Shown one piece after another: positions 9,759-21,638 of a DNA stretch of 64,000 bases. Positions within the stretch are counted from its first letter, which is position 1. Each line of letters starts with the position of its first letter. The stretch is from Epithemia pelagica (lineage: Eukaryota > Bacillariophyta > Bacillariophyceae > Surirellales > Surirellaceae): contig OX337229.1 of the NCBI GenBank assembly GCA_946965045.2, positions 5,270,001 through 5,334,000 of the forward strand, read 5' to 3'. A program made the translations under genes and the position numbers. The notes beneath the pieces are model-generated. The model saw only the letters and a list, made by a program, of their open reading frames with translations, made no database searches and was not told where the DNA came from.

Positions 9759-11435
9759 TTATCCGCAGATTCTTCGTAAAAATGCCAAAAGAGCTTGAGC
9801 AACGCGAGGGCACTGATGAGGCAAAACCAGTGCTGGAAGTGGAGTCATCAAGGAAGAGGACGGGGTAATTACGCTATCCTTGGACTTTCTTTTGGATGCT
9901 GTGACCGTTCTTCTGACAGCCGTTGCTTCCGTATGATTGGTTGGTTGGTCCGGGTACCCGGCCGCGCTGATTTGTTGCACATGCGCTTCCTCATCAAACA
10001 ACCGTTTGTACAAGTCCGTTTGTGCCAAGGTTGGCAAATGTCGTGGTGACACATGAATGGCCCACTTGTTACGGATCCAGCGTTGTCGACAGAACAAACT
10101 GTGTTCGGTGGTAGCATTGAGAGATGCTGGTGTAGAGGCTGTGCTGTTTTTGTCCGGTGTTGGCAAGGTGACGGGGATGCGATCCACACTAACCACGCGA
10201 TTTTCGACGCAAATAGAGTTGGGAGCACGCACACCTACATCAAGTTGCAAGGCTAGGGAATCAGTCCAATACAAAGAACGGGGAATCTGCGTTGCAGTTT
10301 GGGGGATGACAGTCTGAACGTTTGTGTGGTTGGATGTTTTCTTGTCGTTGGTGATATCATCATTTGATTGTTGTTGAGCTTCAACAGTGAAGACTCGTTG
10401 GAAGAGAGATTGGAGAAGACGATGTGTGGTGCCAAGCCATGCGTGGGGAGTTCCGACGGCAAAGGAGGGTGCAACCCGTTCCAAGAGAACCAAACAGTTG
10501 GTGGTTTTTCGGGTTTGGTTCCAAATCGCACCTTGTTCTTGTATATGCCTTGTTTGAGAGAGAGTCAAGGGCAAGACATGAACATCGGCGTACCAAATCA
10601 ATGGCTCGTTGCCAGTGGCAACGACAGGGTGTTTTCCCTTGACGAGAAAGGATGACAGTGCCATCCAACGACGGAAAAGCATGGCGTTGTAACCTGAGAG
10701 ACCATGTCTGGTTTTGAATGAATGATGTTGATGCTCCAGCTGAAAATCAAGAGACATGTTGCGCAGCCATTGCCAACTATACTCCGAGATGGACCGAGCA
10801 ACAGTTTCGTCGTGATTGTTCGGATTCTTGGACTTGATCTTGTTGCTGCCGTAGAGGTGCAAAGGCCAGGAGGATGACGCAATATCACTGTCGGTGAGAA
10901 TGATTGTTGTCCATCCGGCTCGTTGCCATTCGTGTTTCCATAACGACAGCATGGAAGAAGCTGATGAAGATTCTGCCCCAGACGCTGTCGTGTTCGCACT
11001 TCTGTCCATGTGCCCAATATTGTTGTCTCTGTTGATGTCCATCCATTTGGACCGATAAGTGTAGATGATGGGACGGTGCCCTTGAACTTGTGGAACATCA
11101 AACAATGAATGATTCTTGTTGTTTCGGTCATTTATGTGGCTACTTTTAGAGGCATTCTTGTTCTTCAAGTTATTCTTTCTTATCAGTTCCTCCTTTTCCA
11201 TTTGCAATAATGCTGTTCCATGCTCGTTGGTAAGAAGTTGATCTCCATTGGTCTTTGGCAGCGTCAGTGAGACTTGAATCGATTGACCAAGTTGCCAAGT
11301 AGCACAAAGTACGATAACCAAGCCCAATACTAGTCGTATCAGCACGAGACTTGTCGTCCGCCGATTTCGACCATCTCGACGAGGGCACCAACGAGGAAGA
11401 AGACGACCATTCCAGAACGACAAGGACAGCGTCAT
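9759..11435 (-). CDS. type II membrane glycosyltransferase-like protein
   Basis: The first ATG (11435) gives 558 residues. A short Arg-rich cytoplasmic tail is followed by one membrane anchor (about residues 28-50, SLVLIRLVLGLVIVLCATWQ). A Ser/Asn-rich stem and a folded region follow. The folded region has IIYTYRSKW, EWQRAGWTTIILTDSD, GYNAMLFRRWMAL and WYADVHVLPL. The pattern of a Trp-rich start, an aGW..iiLt strand, an RWxA helix and a D-containing turn resembles Golgi-type nucleotide-sugar transferases found in heterokonts; the YADVH turn could stand in for a DxD metal site. Several N-x-S/T sites fit a lumenal domain. The sugar and acceptor cannot be told. It converges on HMG gene 1. Confidence 0.55.
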   Translation of the reverse strand: MTLSLSFWNGRLLPRWCPRRDGRNRRTTSLVLIRLVLGLVIVLCATWQLGQSIQVSLTLPKTNGDQLLTNEHGTALLQMEKEELIRKNNLKNKNASKSSHINDRNNKNHSLFDVPQVQGHRPIIYTYRSKWMDINRDNNIGHMDRSANTTASGAESSSASSMLSLWKHEWQRAGWTTIILTDSDIASSSWPLHLYGSNKIKSKNPNNHDETVARSISEYSWQWLRNMSLDFQLEHQHHSFKTRHGLSGYNAMLFRRWMALSSFLVKGKHPVVATGNEPLIWYADVHVLPLTLSQTRHIQEQGAIWNQTRKTTNCLVLLERVAPSFAVGTPHAWLGTTHRLLQSLFQRVFTVEAQQQSNDDITNDKKTSNHTNVQTVIPQTATQIPRSLYWTDSLALQLDVGVRAPNSICVENRVVSVDRIPVTLPTPDKNSTASTPASLNATTEHSLFCRQRWIRNKWAIHVSPRHLPTLAQTDLYKRLFDEEAHVQQISAAGYPDQPTNHTEATAVRRTVTASKRKSKDSVITPSSSLMTPLPALVLPHQCPRVAQALLAFLRRICG

Positions 11436-12205
11436 TGGTTTCGTCTTCTCCTCTTGTTGTCGTAGAAGCCTTGACCGAGTCCGAGTTCCCAATCACCAAT
11501 CACTTGAACGACGAGCTGCGTACTCCTACAATGCAATTCACGCTGAGAAGAAATGAGACTGATCGATTGCTGTGTATCGCCGCAACACAGAAGTTCTCTT
11601 GTTTTACTCCTAGGAAAAAAGAGTCTCATTGCCAAAAAATGAACAAACGAGTTTTGCTCGGTATATAGTGTATATAGGGGTAGTCTACCTAATGTCTAAG
11701 TTCCACTACTCCTCTAGCTAGCGCACACTTCCTCCGTGAATGCCATGCCAGAGTCTGGTCGATCGTTTGCGCTTAACCGCATAACAGACCAATATGCCTT
11801 CAGACATAATTGAAACGGATCGTGCATATGTTAAATAGACTTATAGGAAAATCTACGAGAGGTTGCTTGGGCTCCGTTCCTTCTCCTTGTAATCCCAGGG
11901 GACTCGAGACTTGGATCACAACATGAATGATGCAAATGGGCACATAGTTACCCAGAGTAAAAAGGTGAGCAGTACGCTGGATCTCGCGCAATGTCCGGGA
12001 AGTTATGGCAAGGTCAAACCAATGTCATTGCCCCGTGGCAGTTTATCGGCGCTGATGTGTCCACCTGATCGCAACGAATGATATGAATAGGGGATCCTTG
12101 ATCCGTCAACTTCTACCTGCGTTACCACGTACCGACAGAGACACTCGTACGTGCGTGCGAGAGAGAAACTTGTTTCAGGATATGAATTTTCATCCGTTCA
12201 ATCCA
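11436..12205. other. spacer between two minus-strand genes
   Basis: No gene is supported. It should hold the promoter of the glycosyltransferase-like gene on its left side and the 3' end of the kinase gene on its right. An AT-rich GGTATATAGTGTATATAGG lies near 11659-11677. Confidence 0.4.
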
Positions 12206-15200
12206 TCATCCAGTACTTGTAGTCGTTGTATCCATATCCTCTTCACGCGTTACGCTAGTGACGGAACACGACGTAGGCTCCTCCTCTTCTCCCTTTGCAA
12301 AGTTCCGTAGTAGTTCTTGGTCCTCCTCTCCTTCTTGATTGAGGTCATCATTTTCTTGTTGAGTTCGCAGGGCGTGTTGTTCCAACAAATGAACGCGATC
12401 TTCGGCCGACGCCAAGACTCGCCACAGTTCTTGTCGAAGCGCTTTGGCTTCAGTGGCAAAGGGTTTGAAAATGAAGCTATCCGCACCAGCTTCTTGAAAT
12501 CCCAATCGGACATCGTTAGCACTCAAGCCACATATCACACTCGTGACTCCTCGCGATCGCAAGATCCGTGTAGTCTCTGTCCCCAACAATTGCTGTTCCA
12601 CACTGGCCATGTACTGGTCCACAAAAATCAAGTCAAACGCAGACGGCGTCGCACAGTCCTTGTCATCATCACTGCTCTGCTCTTCTACCAGTTTCAGTGC
12701 CGTTTCTCCATTCGAAGCTTCTTGAATCTGCCAATCGGGAGCTACCTTACGGATAGTTCGAGCAAACAGTTTGCGAAGAATCATATCGTCATCCACAAAC
12801 AACACGCGCAGATTGGGCGGAAGAACAGGCTCTTCCTTGCTGTCTTGTGCCCCGTCGTGAGAAGGGCTCAAGAAGGCACCCCCAACAAATAATCCTGATC
12901 CTGGACTTTCTGGATCAAACGCACCGGATTGCAACAAGCTTTGACTGCTTTCATCCATCAAACTCAATTTCTCATTCAAACTGGAGCCATATTCGACGTC
13001 TCTGTCATTATTCTCCTCTTCAGGGAGTGTCACCTTTTGCTCACATTTGAGGTTGGTGTCGATGACAAAGCGAGCACCGGGATTACCTTCAAAGCCACTA
13101 TCAAACTCTTCATCTAACCACAAATCCATACCCATTAGATCCACCAGTTTCTTGCTTAAGCTTAATCCAATTCCTGTCCCTTGATTTAACGAATCTAGAC
13201 TGGACTGAAATTTGGAAAACAGTTGCACGCGTTTTTCGGGTGGTACACCTGGTCCGGAATCTTCAATGGATATTTGGATCGTTTGGTTATCTGGACGAAT
13301 ACCGGCCTTGAGTCGGATAAGGCCATGATGGACAAACTTGCTTGAATTTCGAGCCAAGTTTAACACAACCTGTTTTAAACGAAGGCCATCGGCCAAAATG
13401 ACCATATCCTTTGGAAAACATTCCACTATCACATTGACCTTACAATCTCGGAGGTATAACATGGATCGAATAGGTTCCAAGACATCGGAAGAAATATCAG
13501 TGGGTTTCTTTTCAATTACCATGCGATTCGTGGACGCTCTGGAAGTGTCCAACATTGATCGCAACAAATCATTAATGAAATGTAGGCTGTTGCCGATAAT
13601 GGCCACATCCTCTTGTACTGATAGTTGAGATTCTTCAGTGGACAAGGGTTCGGGGACGTGGACTTGGGCTCGAACAAAGGAATGTGCAGATATGGCGGCT
13701 GCCAAGGGATTTCGCACTTCGTGGGCCACATAGTCATTGAGCTCTCGTTCGGCTCGTGCTGACTGATTGGCACTAGCCACCATCAATTGCGCCCGTTCCT
13801 GCTCACCCTCTCGTTTCAATCGGTGAATCTTGGCAGTTTTCAACGAATCCGTGTACACCCTGTTCCGTGTAGGAAAGGAAACCAGAGGAAACACCCCAGC
13901 GAAAGCACCGCATAGCAAACACGATTCGCACATAGGATAAACCGTCGAAGTAATGAGAAACAGTTGATGGTGAGTAGAGAGACAATGCCAAGAACAAGCC
14001 ACAAAAACACTCTAAACGTACCATAAGGCCAAACATGCACAAGCCACAAAAATGATAATGCCTCCGAAAATGATGTATAAGTGCGCTTCTCCCAATCCTG
14101 TATCATTGCGGATCACCACGATTGTCCAATCGCGAGACATGACGGAGATTGTCTCGTGATAGATGAAACGATCGTTCTTTCGCGATCCATCGTGCTTGTC
14201 CAAAGCTTGCGACAAACTCACTTCCGGCAAGAAACACGGTTCATCATTCATGGTCCGGCGCCTATCACAACACAATTGAACGGAAACGCCACCCAAATAG
14301 GCCCTTTCTTCTTGAACGTCATCAGATGTGTCGAACAAGTACACATCCACATCCTTCTCACTCAAACTTTGCTGCGTCAAGGCGGCTCGCCGCATGATAT
14401 CGTACAGAGTGAAGTGAATCTTGGCCAGAACAACTTCGGGTTCTCCTTCCACTTCCTCATGAAAGGTCCGCGAAGTGCTAGAGATGGCGCGGTCGAAATG
14501 TCCTGGTTGAATCATTATGATTTGATAATCTTTGGGTGAATGTCCAAATCGATGCGACAAGGACACTTTTTGTGTTTCCAAGGCCTTATCAATCGCAAAT
14601 CTTCGAGCAGAGGAACTGTAGGCATCAAAATCCACCGCACGCAAATTCGCTTCATTTTCCAGGGGCTCTACATAATGTTGAACATAGTAGTAGTCACTCT
14701 CCGGACTAGGCAAAATGGCATGCCTTCCAGGTCCATTTGGGGTATCCTGTAACGAAGTGAAGCCCGAATAATTGTAATTGGGAAAGTATTGTTGAAGATA
14801 GGCTCTTGTTTCTTTTTCGTATTTGGTACGTTGGGAATGAGGTACTCTGGGAATGTATTCAATGGATTGGAATTGCAAGCCAGTGGAGGCAATGTGCTGA
14901 TAAATTTCCGCAAATCGAGCACGTGACAAGTCACCATGCATTACCCCTTGATGAGCCCACAATCCTGCAACTTGATAGGAACTCAACAAATCTCGAAAAT
15001 AGCTGGGGAACACAGCGGCCCGTTTTTCGAATTCGGCTTGAGCATCGTCGTGTTCCGAAATAACGCCAAGGGCAATAAAGGCTGCCGATGCGGCTGTGCC
15101 AATCAGAACGATCAACAAGGGGATCATCCATCGATTGTTCCGAGACTGACCAGCGTTGTTGTTAGAAGACACAAACAAGGAAGACGGAGAGGCTTCGTGT

Positions 15201-15634
15201 TTCAATAAAGCTCGACGAGAAGGCTCGTGAGGCGAGAGAGAGGATACGGCTTCCTCATCCTCTTTCTTATCCTCAATGACCGATGTACCCACGGATCTTT
15301 CAATTCTCATGTTGTTAGACTTGCTTGTACTCTGGCAGGTGGAATAGCTACTTTGCCGTGGATCATCCAATGATGATGTGACAGTTTTTGTTTCTTTGCA
15401 CTTGAATCCACTGAAGGGCTTTTCGTTTGTTATTCCGTTCATCCCTTGCGGTGACCCAGTTTTTGATTCTGGTTGACCTTCCTCGAGATCAGGTTGTCGG
15501 TACGACTTCTCTAGGCGTTGCTTCCGAAAAAACATCAAGAACTTGCCGGAAGGAAAGGATGAAGCTTCGGAATCACCATTTCTCTGATCAGCCTCGTCAG
15601 GCATTACAGTATTGCTTTGATTGCCCATGGTCAT
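12206..15634 (-). CDS. CHASE-domain hybrid histidine kinase with receiver
   Basis: Exons 15634-14022 and 13859-12206; the 162-nt intron has GTACGT and CAG borders and the join completes a Trp codon. The product is about 1088 residues. A disordered N terminus is followed by a membrane helix (about 168-192), a roughly 320-residue sensor of CHASE type with SIEYIPRVP and YVEPLENEANLRAVDFD, and a second helix (about 515-537). Next come a HisKA box with phospho-acceptor His in AHEVRNPLAA (about 583), an ATPase domain (LNLARNSSKF, EDSGPGVPPEKR, GTGIGLSLSKK) and a receiver with VDDD, acceptor Asp in FVDQYMAS (about 951) and Lys in FKPFA. It is a sensor for an extracellular ligand relaying phosphate from His to Asp. 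CHASE is the ligand domain of cytokinin receptors, but the ligand here is unknown. Confidence 0.9.
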
Positions 15635-16261
15635 AATTGGATCGTCGATGATCTTGTTGAATGGCTTACGTTTCAAGTGGTATAATGAATACTGATCCAG
15701 TTAAAGCTTGAGTCAGAATCAAGCGCTTTTTGCCATCAATCGTCCAGATTCGCGTTGGCAGGGCTTCAGTTTGTCTTGCTGATCAATTTCGTATTCTCGT
15801 ATTCTTCTCCTCTCAAGCTAGAGAAAGAAGTCTCTTTGACTCTCGTTCCTCAGATGATCGAATAATGGGATATTTCACATCACGGATCACTTATCGGATT
15901 GGTGTCGGTTCGTCGGTTGCCCGTTGGCAAGATCCGCGTTACATGGTTCTCTGATTCTCTGGTTGTCTTGTCTTGTGTCCTGTTTTTTGCTTGTTGCTTA
16001 TTGCAGCGTTGCAGCTTGCGCAGGCAGTATTCGGAAATTACGAATAGCCAAAACATCTGGACCCAGTGAACCTCAGCGTTTTGATTATAAACATATGAGA
16101 TAATATGTGTTTAATCGCAGTCGACAGATGGAGCGTACCAAATACCATGGGTCGCGGTCGGGGTTCGGGGTACTAAAATCTACAATTTTTATCACAGTCT
16201 CTACTATACCCGATTAAGTAAGAGTATAAGTACCAGTAGTGCTTTATCTTCATAGCTCTTA

Positions 16262-16471
16262 TTCCAGTTTCCAGTCCGTGTTCCTTGCTCCTTGCCCCTC
16301 CACCATCCTCCATCCTCCATCCTCCATTGCAACTTGCAACTTGCAACTTGCACCCACCTTGCACCTTGCACCTTGCCCTTTGCCCTTTCTGCTTTCTGCT
16401 TTCTGCTTCTGTGTTCTGTGTTCTGTGGTCGTTTGTCGTTTCATCATTCTGAATCTTGAATCCTGAACTTT
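16262..16471 (+). repeat. drifting heptamer tandem-repeat tract
   Basis: About 210 bp can be cut into 30 consecutive 7-mers: two of TTCCAGT, then CCTTGCT-like, three CATCCTC, three ACTTGCA, two TGCACCT, two TGCCCTT, three TCTGCTT, two CTGTGTT, then GAATCTT-like. The unit changes but the 7-nt spacing is kept throughout. By hand count 148 of 203 positions match the base seven places earlier. Confidence 0.85.
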
Positions 16472-16624
16472 TCTGATAAAATAAATACTAACTTCAATAT
16501 TCTATTTAGCAACTTAAAAAAGAAAGAATATTGAAGATTTAGCTAGGACATGTCTCGATTTAGCTAGGACAAGTCTCGAATACGAGAAATGAGAATTGAG
16601 TCGCACATTGTTTTCAGACCAGGC

Positions 16625-16625
16625 C

Positions 16626-16660
<35 letters not shown>
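16625..16660 (+). repeat. CAGA microsatellite
   Basis: Nine perfect CAGA units. Confidence 0.97.
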
Positions 16661-18115
16661 AGAGTCGCCTTTTGATGTCAATCTTGCGTATTTTGTTGGT
16701 CCCACGAACAGACTTCCGTCCTCGAAAAAGGCCCAAACCAGCGACTTCCCAGCGAACTTAGTGATACGGTTCGGCATTAAGTCCGGAAATTACATTCACT
16801 CCATTTTGGGTCACGAATTCGACGCGCTGGAGAGTGGACAACATGTGCGACCCCGGCGGTGAAACACCACCACTTCTGGGGAGTACAAGTAGTGCCTACC
16901 TACAAGTAGCGTGTCTGATCGATATGCTCTACTCGTATTGTAGTCGACCAGAAGGCGGTGCAGTTCGGAGGGTGCCCGGCGCTCCACCACTGTAAGTAAT
17001 ATTTGTGTCGTCCGAATGTCGCAGAAATAGATAAGGGGAACGTGCGCATGTCATCTAGGTTACATAGGACACAACTGCCATCAGTCTACAAGACTGAGCG
17101 TGGGATGTCCCATTCGTCTCCATCCAATCCCTATCCACTGTACCCCCCGAATGGACTTTCCCGTGCACGTGCTCGGCGACTGCATGCCGAACGCGTACTG
17201 GCCCAAGGGAACATTTTTGTAAGTAACTCTCTCTCTCGCCTTCTCTCCGAGGAGATTTTTTTGTATTGCGCTCGCGTGAAGGTCGGCCTCTTTTGGCTTT
17301 CCCGTGTATTCTTGACTGGATTGCCCATTGACAACACCATCCATCCATCAACATTTGCAACGACGAGGGGAACATCCACGAGTAACAACAAGCAGGACAA
17401 GTGCTAGGTTCTGCTGGTAGGCCGAAACCCAACAAGGAGACCCAGCGACCGCATCTCCCTTTGTTTGGTGTTGCTTGGGGGCCAACGATCGGGTGATTGG
17501 ATTCGGTACCAGTTTTTTGTCGAGCAAATCCACATTTGGCCTTGTTTTTTGTGGTGACCGCCGTTGATTGTTTGTGTGTGTGTCCCCCTGTTTCTGGCTT
17601 GGTTTCTCGTGTGTGTGACACATACAACGGACTGCATACTCCAACAAAAGAAGAGCATCTCCTGTCGGGTGATTGGTGTCTCTGCTTGTTGGTGGTGGTG
17701 CTGCTGCAGTCCTTTGCGTCGCTAGATTTGGGGCTTGGGCGGAAGCGACTGTTGCCGTCGTTTACCATCGCCCTACGTGAGACCTTCAACGCATCATCGG
17801 CAAAGACTCTCACGTCCTAGTTACTGTCATTGAGGAATACAACACACTTTTTTTGAATCGGTCTTGCTCTCCCCAAAATCTGGCCCAACAAAGTGTGTCT
17901 GGTATCTTCGCTCCAGACAAGAAAATCGTGAAACAACAACCTAGATTTTGTTTGTTTTGCTGAAACGATTGTTTTTCAGGAAGTTCACGGCGTGCCAGGT
18001 CCATCATTGTCACCATCTTGATTGGCATTCCGACAGACGAACAAACTGAATCCGAATTCCCCGGAAACAAGAAGAACCACAATCACGCAATCTCAGAAAG
18101 TTTTCCATTTCAATC

Positions 18116-19921
18116 ATGCCGTCGGCTTCGGTCCTTCGGACGTTACCACCGCGGTCGCCCCGAGTACCTCCTATGAAATCACCATCTCAACTTCTGCGCG
18201 AGCGCAGTAGTAGTAATATCTACAGTTCTAGTGGTACGAATGAAGACAATGAAGGAGGATTGGTCGACCCATCTCCGCAACATTTGCCGGCTCATTTACC
18301 ACCAGTTATGGATGCGGATTTGGCGGAAACAAGAGGAGACTTTGTAGTCTCACCCGAACAAGGCACTGGCAATGAAGAGCAACAACAACCGTCTCCTCAA
18401 TCTCTGCATTCGTCATCATCATACTCATCCTCTTCGTCTTCATCGCCCAATAGCGTTGCGGACCATCCGTCGGGGAATTCTTCCAGTACTGGTATGAACG
18501 CCATGAGTTGTGTGGCATCGGCTGCCACAGCTCCCATTTCCTTTTGGCGGGGCAAAAAGGTTTCCAGCACGGACGTTGCCTCTGTCGGCAATGCCAGTGA
18601 TACTGGCATTCCATGGTCTCGTCACGGTATTTCCACTACCACTACTGGTCGGGCCCTCCACGAAAAAGCCAAAATGGCCTTGAACGCTGGAAACTATGAT
18701 ACAGCTCTGGAACTATTTCAAGCCATTCTACAAGCACAACATCAACGATTTGGGAAATGTCACACCTCCGTCGCTGCGGCTATGCACAATGTTGGAGGTA
18801 CGTACCTGTGCAGCTGATGTTTCTACAGCCAATTATATATCAATTCACAAACTGACCACTCACGTTGTCTTCTCATTACGTGCCCTCATGGCATCCATTG
18901 TAATATGTTCTTTGTGTGGGGATTCCTCTTTTTGGCTGGCACAGTTTGTTTACAACGAATGGGCCAGCATAGTGTGGCTGAAACCTTGCTCACCGAAGCC
19001 GTTCAGACCCGAGAAAAGACCATGGGTCGGAATCATGTGGAAGTGGCAGCTTCTTTGAGTAAATTGGGATCGGTCCGTATTGCTCTAGGAAAATTCGAAG
19101 AAGCCTTTACGGATCTACGACGTGCCTTGTCCATTGCCAGAACACATGCCGCAGCCCAACAATATGCCTCCGGTTCGGAATCCCCGGACAACCCGGCAGG
19201 GTGCTCTCCTTCTGGCACTGGAAGCTTTGGCAGCAGCGCAGACCAGAATGCGAGTAACAAGACTGTGGCGCAAATGTTATGTCATTTGGCTTGCTTGTAT
19301 TTCGAGACGGGAGAATTCTTTGCCTCGCAAGCAACCTTCCAAGATGCGCTCGATATATATCGGGACGTGTGGGAATCGACGACAGCCTTACCCGAAACAG
19401 ACAAGAAAGCAAAGAATGCTCTTATGCTGCAATTAACAGATACATTGTGCAACATTGGTTCCGTGTTAAATCGACGCAAAAACTTTGGTCAGGCGATCGG
19501 TAACTTTCAAGAAGCACTCGATCTGCTCAGAGGGATTGTGGAACACGACCATCCACGCATCATTAGTACACTCGACAACTTGGCTTACAGCTATTCTAAG
19601 AATAAAGAGTACGCACGGGCAGTGACCTGTTATCGGACCATGCTACGTGCACAAGTATCGCAATCAGGAACCTTCACCGAAGAATGTTTGTCCACATTTC
19701 GGAAACGAGTCGTCATGTACGAAAAGCTGCGATTAATAACCGAAGCCATAAACGATACCCGAGATGTGATGAGACTACAGAAAACTTTGTTGTCGAAAGA
19801 TGACCCCATTGTGGAAGAAACGAGAGTTTTGCTTGAGGAGCTACAAACTAAAAAGAAGAAAGAACGGAAGAAACAGTTGGCCCAACAGCAACAACTTCCC
19901 GAACAATCAATAGAATGCTGA
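18116..19921 (+). CDS. TPR-repeat protein, kinesin-light-chain-like (two exons)
   Basis: Exons 18116-18797 and 18945-19921; the intron of 147 nt has GTACGT and CAG borders and joins in phase 1. The product is 552 residues. The first 170 residues are Ser-rich and disordered. From about residue 180 there are tetratricopeptide repeats: AKMALNAGNYDTALELFQ, a repeat with MGQHSVAETLLTEAV, one with LGKFEEAFTDLRRAL, and later FGQAIGNFQEALDLLRG and YARAVTCYRTMLRA. The spacing and the H.....A..N.G pattern are those of KLC-type repeats, which bind peptide ligands. It ends in a Lys/Gln-rich tail. It is probably a protein-interaction scaffold; partner and location are unknown. Confidence 0.85.
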
Positions 19922-20465
19922 GATTCACGATGATTCAGGGCAAATTACTTCATCATATCCCATCTTAACGACCATGGAGACGAAGCGAGATCCTCTACGG
20001 CAATGACACTTATCCGGGATTTGGCCCTGATGCTTATGGAACCGGCATTGCGCACATTTTGATCAACGTTGTCCTTCTATACTTTCACTGTTCTATCCAC
20101 GCATCGGGACTCTCACAGAATCTCCCGAATGAAGTAAACGTACATCGCATAATTCTAAACCGCATTATTTCAAGTTGGATCTACACCACCTACTAGACTG
20201 ATTCACCAATTGTCATATTCGTCTCGTCTCGTGTGAACGGCGTCCCTCGATGTCTACGGAAGTATACGTTGCTGTCGCTGGGGATAGGGAGTAGGGAGGT
20301 ATTCGTATTTTTTCGTAAACTGTTCAGTGTTCAGCATCAAGCGGTCCATTCTGTCCAGAGTTTCTGTTTTACTGGAGCGGGGCCTGGATCTCGGACCAGC
20401 AGACGACACAGATGGCAGAGGAAGGTGGGCAGTGGGCGTGGCGATGGATGCCATGATGAATGATG

Positions 20466-20862
20466 AGCGAATAGCGAATGCTCGATCCTCGTACTAGAGA
20501 ACTAGAGATGATGGATGTGGGATGTGGGATTGTTCAAGACTCATCAACAATCAACAGCTTGCACGAGTACAGATTGAATATGGCAGAAATCCGCAAGCCA
20601 CAAGCTATGAATTTAGTCGTTTATTGTCCTCACATTTTCGACCATAGAAAAGCCGACCGGATGCGGGATATGGTTTTTGGATGAATACACTTCCGCATTC
20701 CGCATTCTTTTACCAGCGTCTAGATGGCAATCGGCAATCGTCAATTGTTAGTAGCAGACTGTTGGAATAATCGTACATCGCCCTGCCTGCCTACCTCCTA
20801 CCTCCTACTCATACATCAAGTATGAAGTCGCTTGGTCTACTCGTGACTGTGGAGAGTGGAGA
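20466..20862 (+). repeat. cluster of heptamer tandem duplications
   Basis: Separate doublets with exactly 7-nt period: AGCGAAT twice (20466-20479), ATGTGGG twice (20515-20528), ATCAACA twice (20543-20556), TTCCGCA twice (20691-20704), GGCAATC twice (20726-20739), CTACCTC twice plus a variant (20791-20811), GTGGAGA twice (20849-20862). It is the same kind of structure as at 16262-16471. Confidence 0.75.
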
Positions 20863-21613
20863 GACGAGCATGTGCTCAAGCTAATCCGGTGGCGACAACA
20901 GACGGAGTCAGTCACTTAGTTCACAGACCTTCACCTACACTACAAGATTCAATAAAGATCCAAGTACGTGTGTGAGGATTCACCAAGAGTTCAGAACCAC
21001 GGATTGGGACAATCGTCTTGGTCACACTGTCTTCAGATTGATCTATTCGAGAAGGTGCTCTTCCCTGCAGGTCCAGCATCTATTGAGTTTGTATTGCTCT
21101 GAGTTGGCATTGGTCACAAAAACACGAAGAGAGAATGGGCGCGCATTTGTACGTATAGTACTGACTACGTACAATTTACTGCTTGGGAAGCGTAACCATT
21201 CTTTCAAATCGACGCACGCTCAGTAGCTGTCGGTTACCAAGCATGCTCTTGCTGACCGTAGATTCTTCGCCCGAGTACCGCTCTAGCCCCCGAAAGCACG
21301 GGTTGGCACGCAGGGCGAACCGCTGCAAAATACCATTTGCCAAAATCCTCACATGCCACTGCGAGAATTTTGCCGGTTTCCGAAATCCATCAGCCAACTC
21401 GTAAACGACGGACAAGCGCCTTATTATTTCTCCGCTCTATTCCCCATATTTCCCCGGGCCAAGCCCAAGCCGAAACTCTTAAATAATAATATGATAGGGT
21501 AATAAGTACTACGAGAAGCAGAAAGCAGTCTACATTCTAAGTTCATAAGGTTTCTTTTCATATCTTTAAATAAGACACTTCCAATAATTGGAGGAATTCA
21601 TTATTTCGTATTT

Positions 21614-21638
21614 CGTGCCATTTATTACGAATGGCACG
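21614..21638. repeat. 9-bp perfect inverted repeat
   Basis: CGTGCCATT (21614-21622) and AATGGCACG (21630-21638) can form a hairpin with a 7-nt loop. The right arm ends in an E-box-like CACGTG. It may be chance or a small regulatory site. Confidence 0.5.

Larger units (their letters stand above)
15635..18115. other. repeat-rich spacer upstream of the TPR gene
   Basis: No gene is supported in this 2.5 kb. It contains the heptamer tract (16262-16471), a CAGA microsatellite and pyrimidine-rich patches. Long frames at 17055-17813 (minus) and 17003-17407 (plus) overlap each other, have no domain and look accidental. Confidence 0.5.

Noticed and set aside
16600-16700. CAGA repeat as a CRISPR-like array
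   Set aside because: Plain tetranucleotide microsatellite with no spacers.
17055-17813. 252-codon open frame on the minus strand
   Set aside because: It overlaps plus-strand frames of similar quality, has no domain or sensible composition, and spans low-complexity TGTGTG and CTCTCT sequence.
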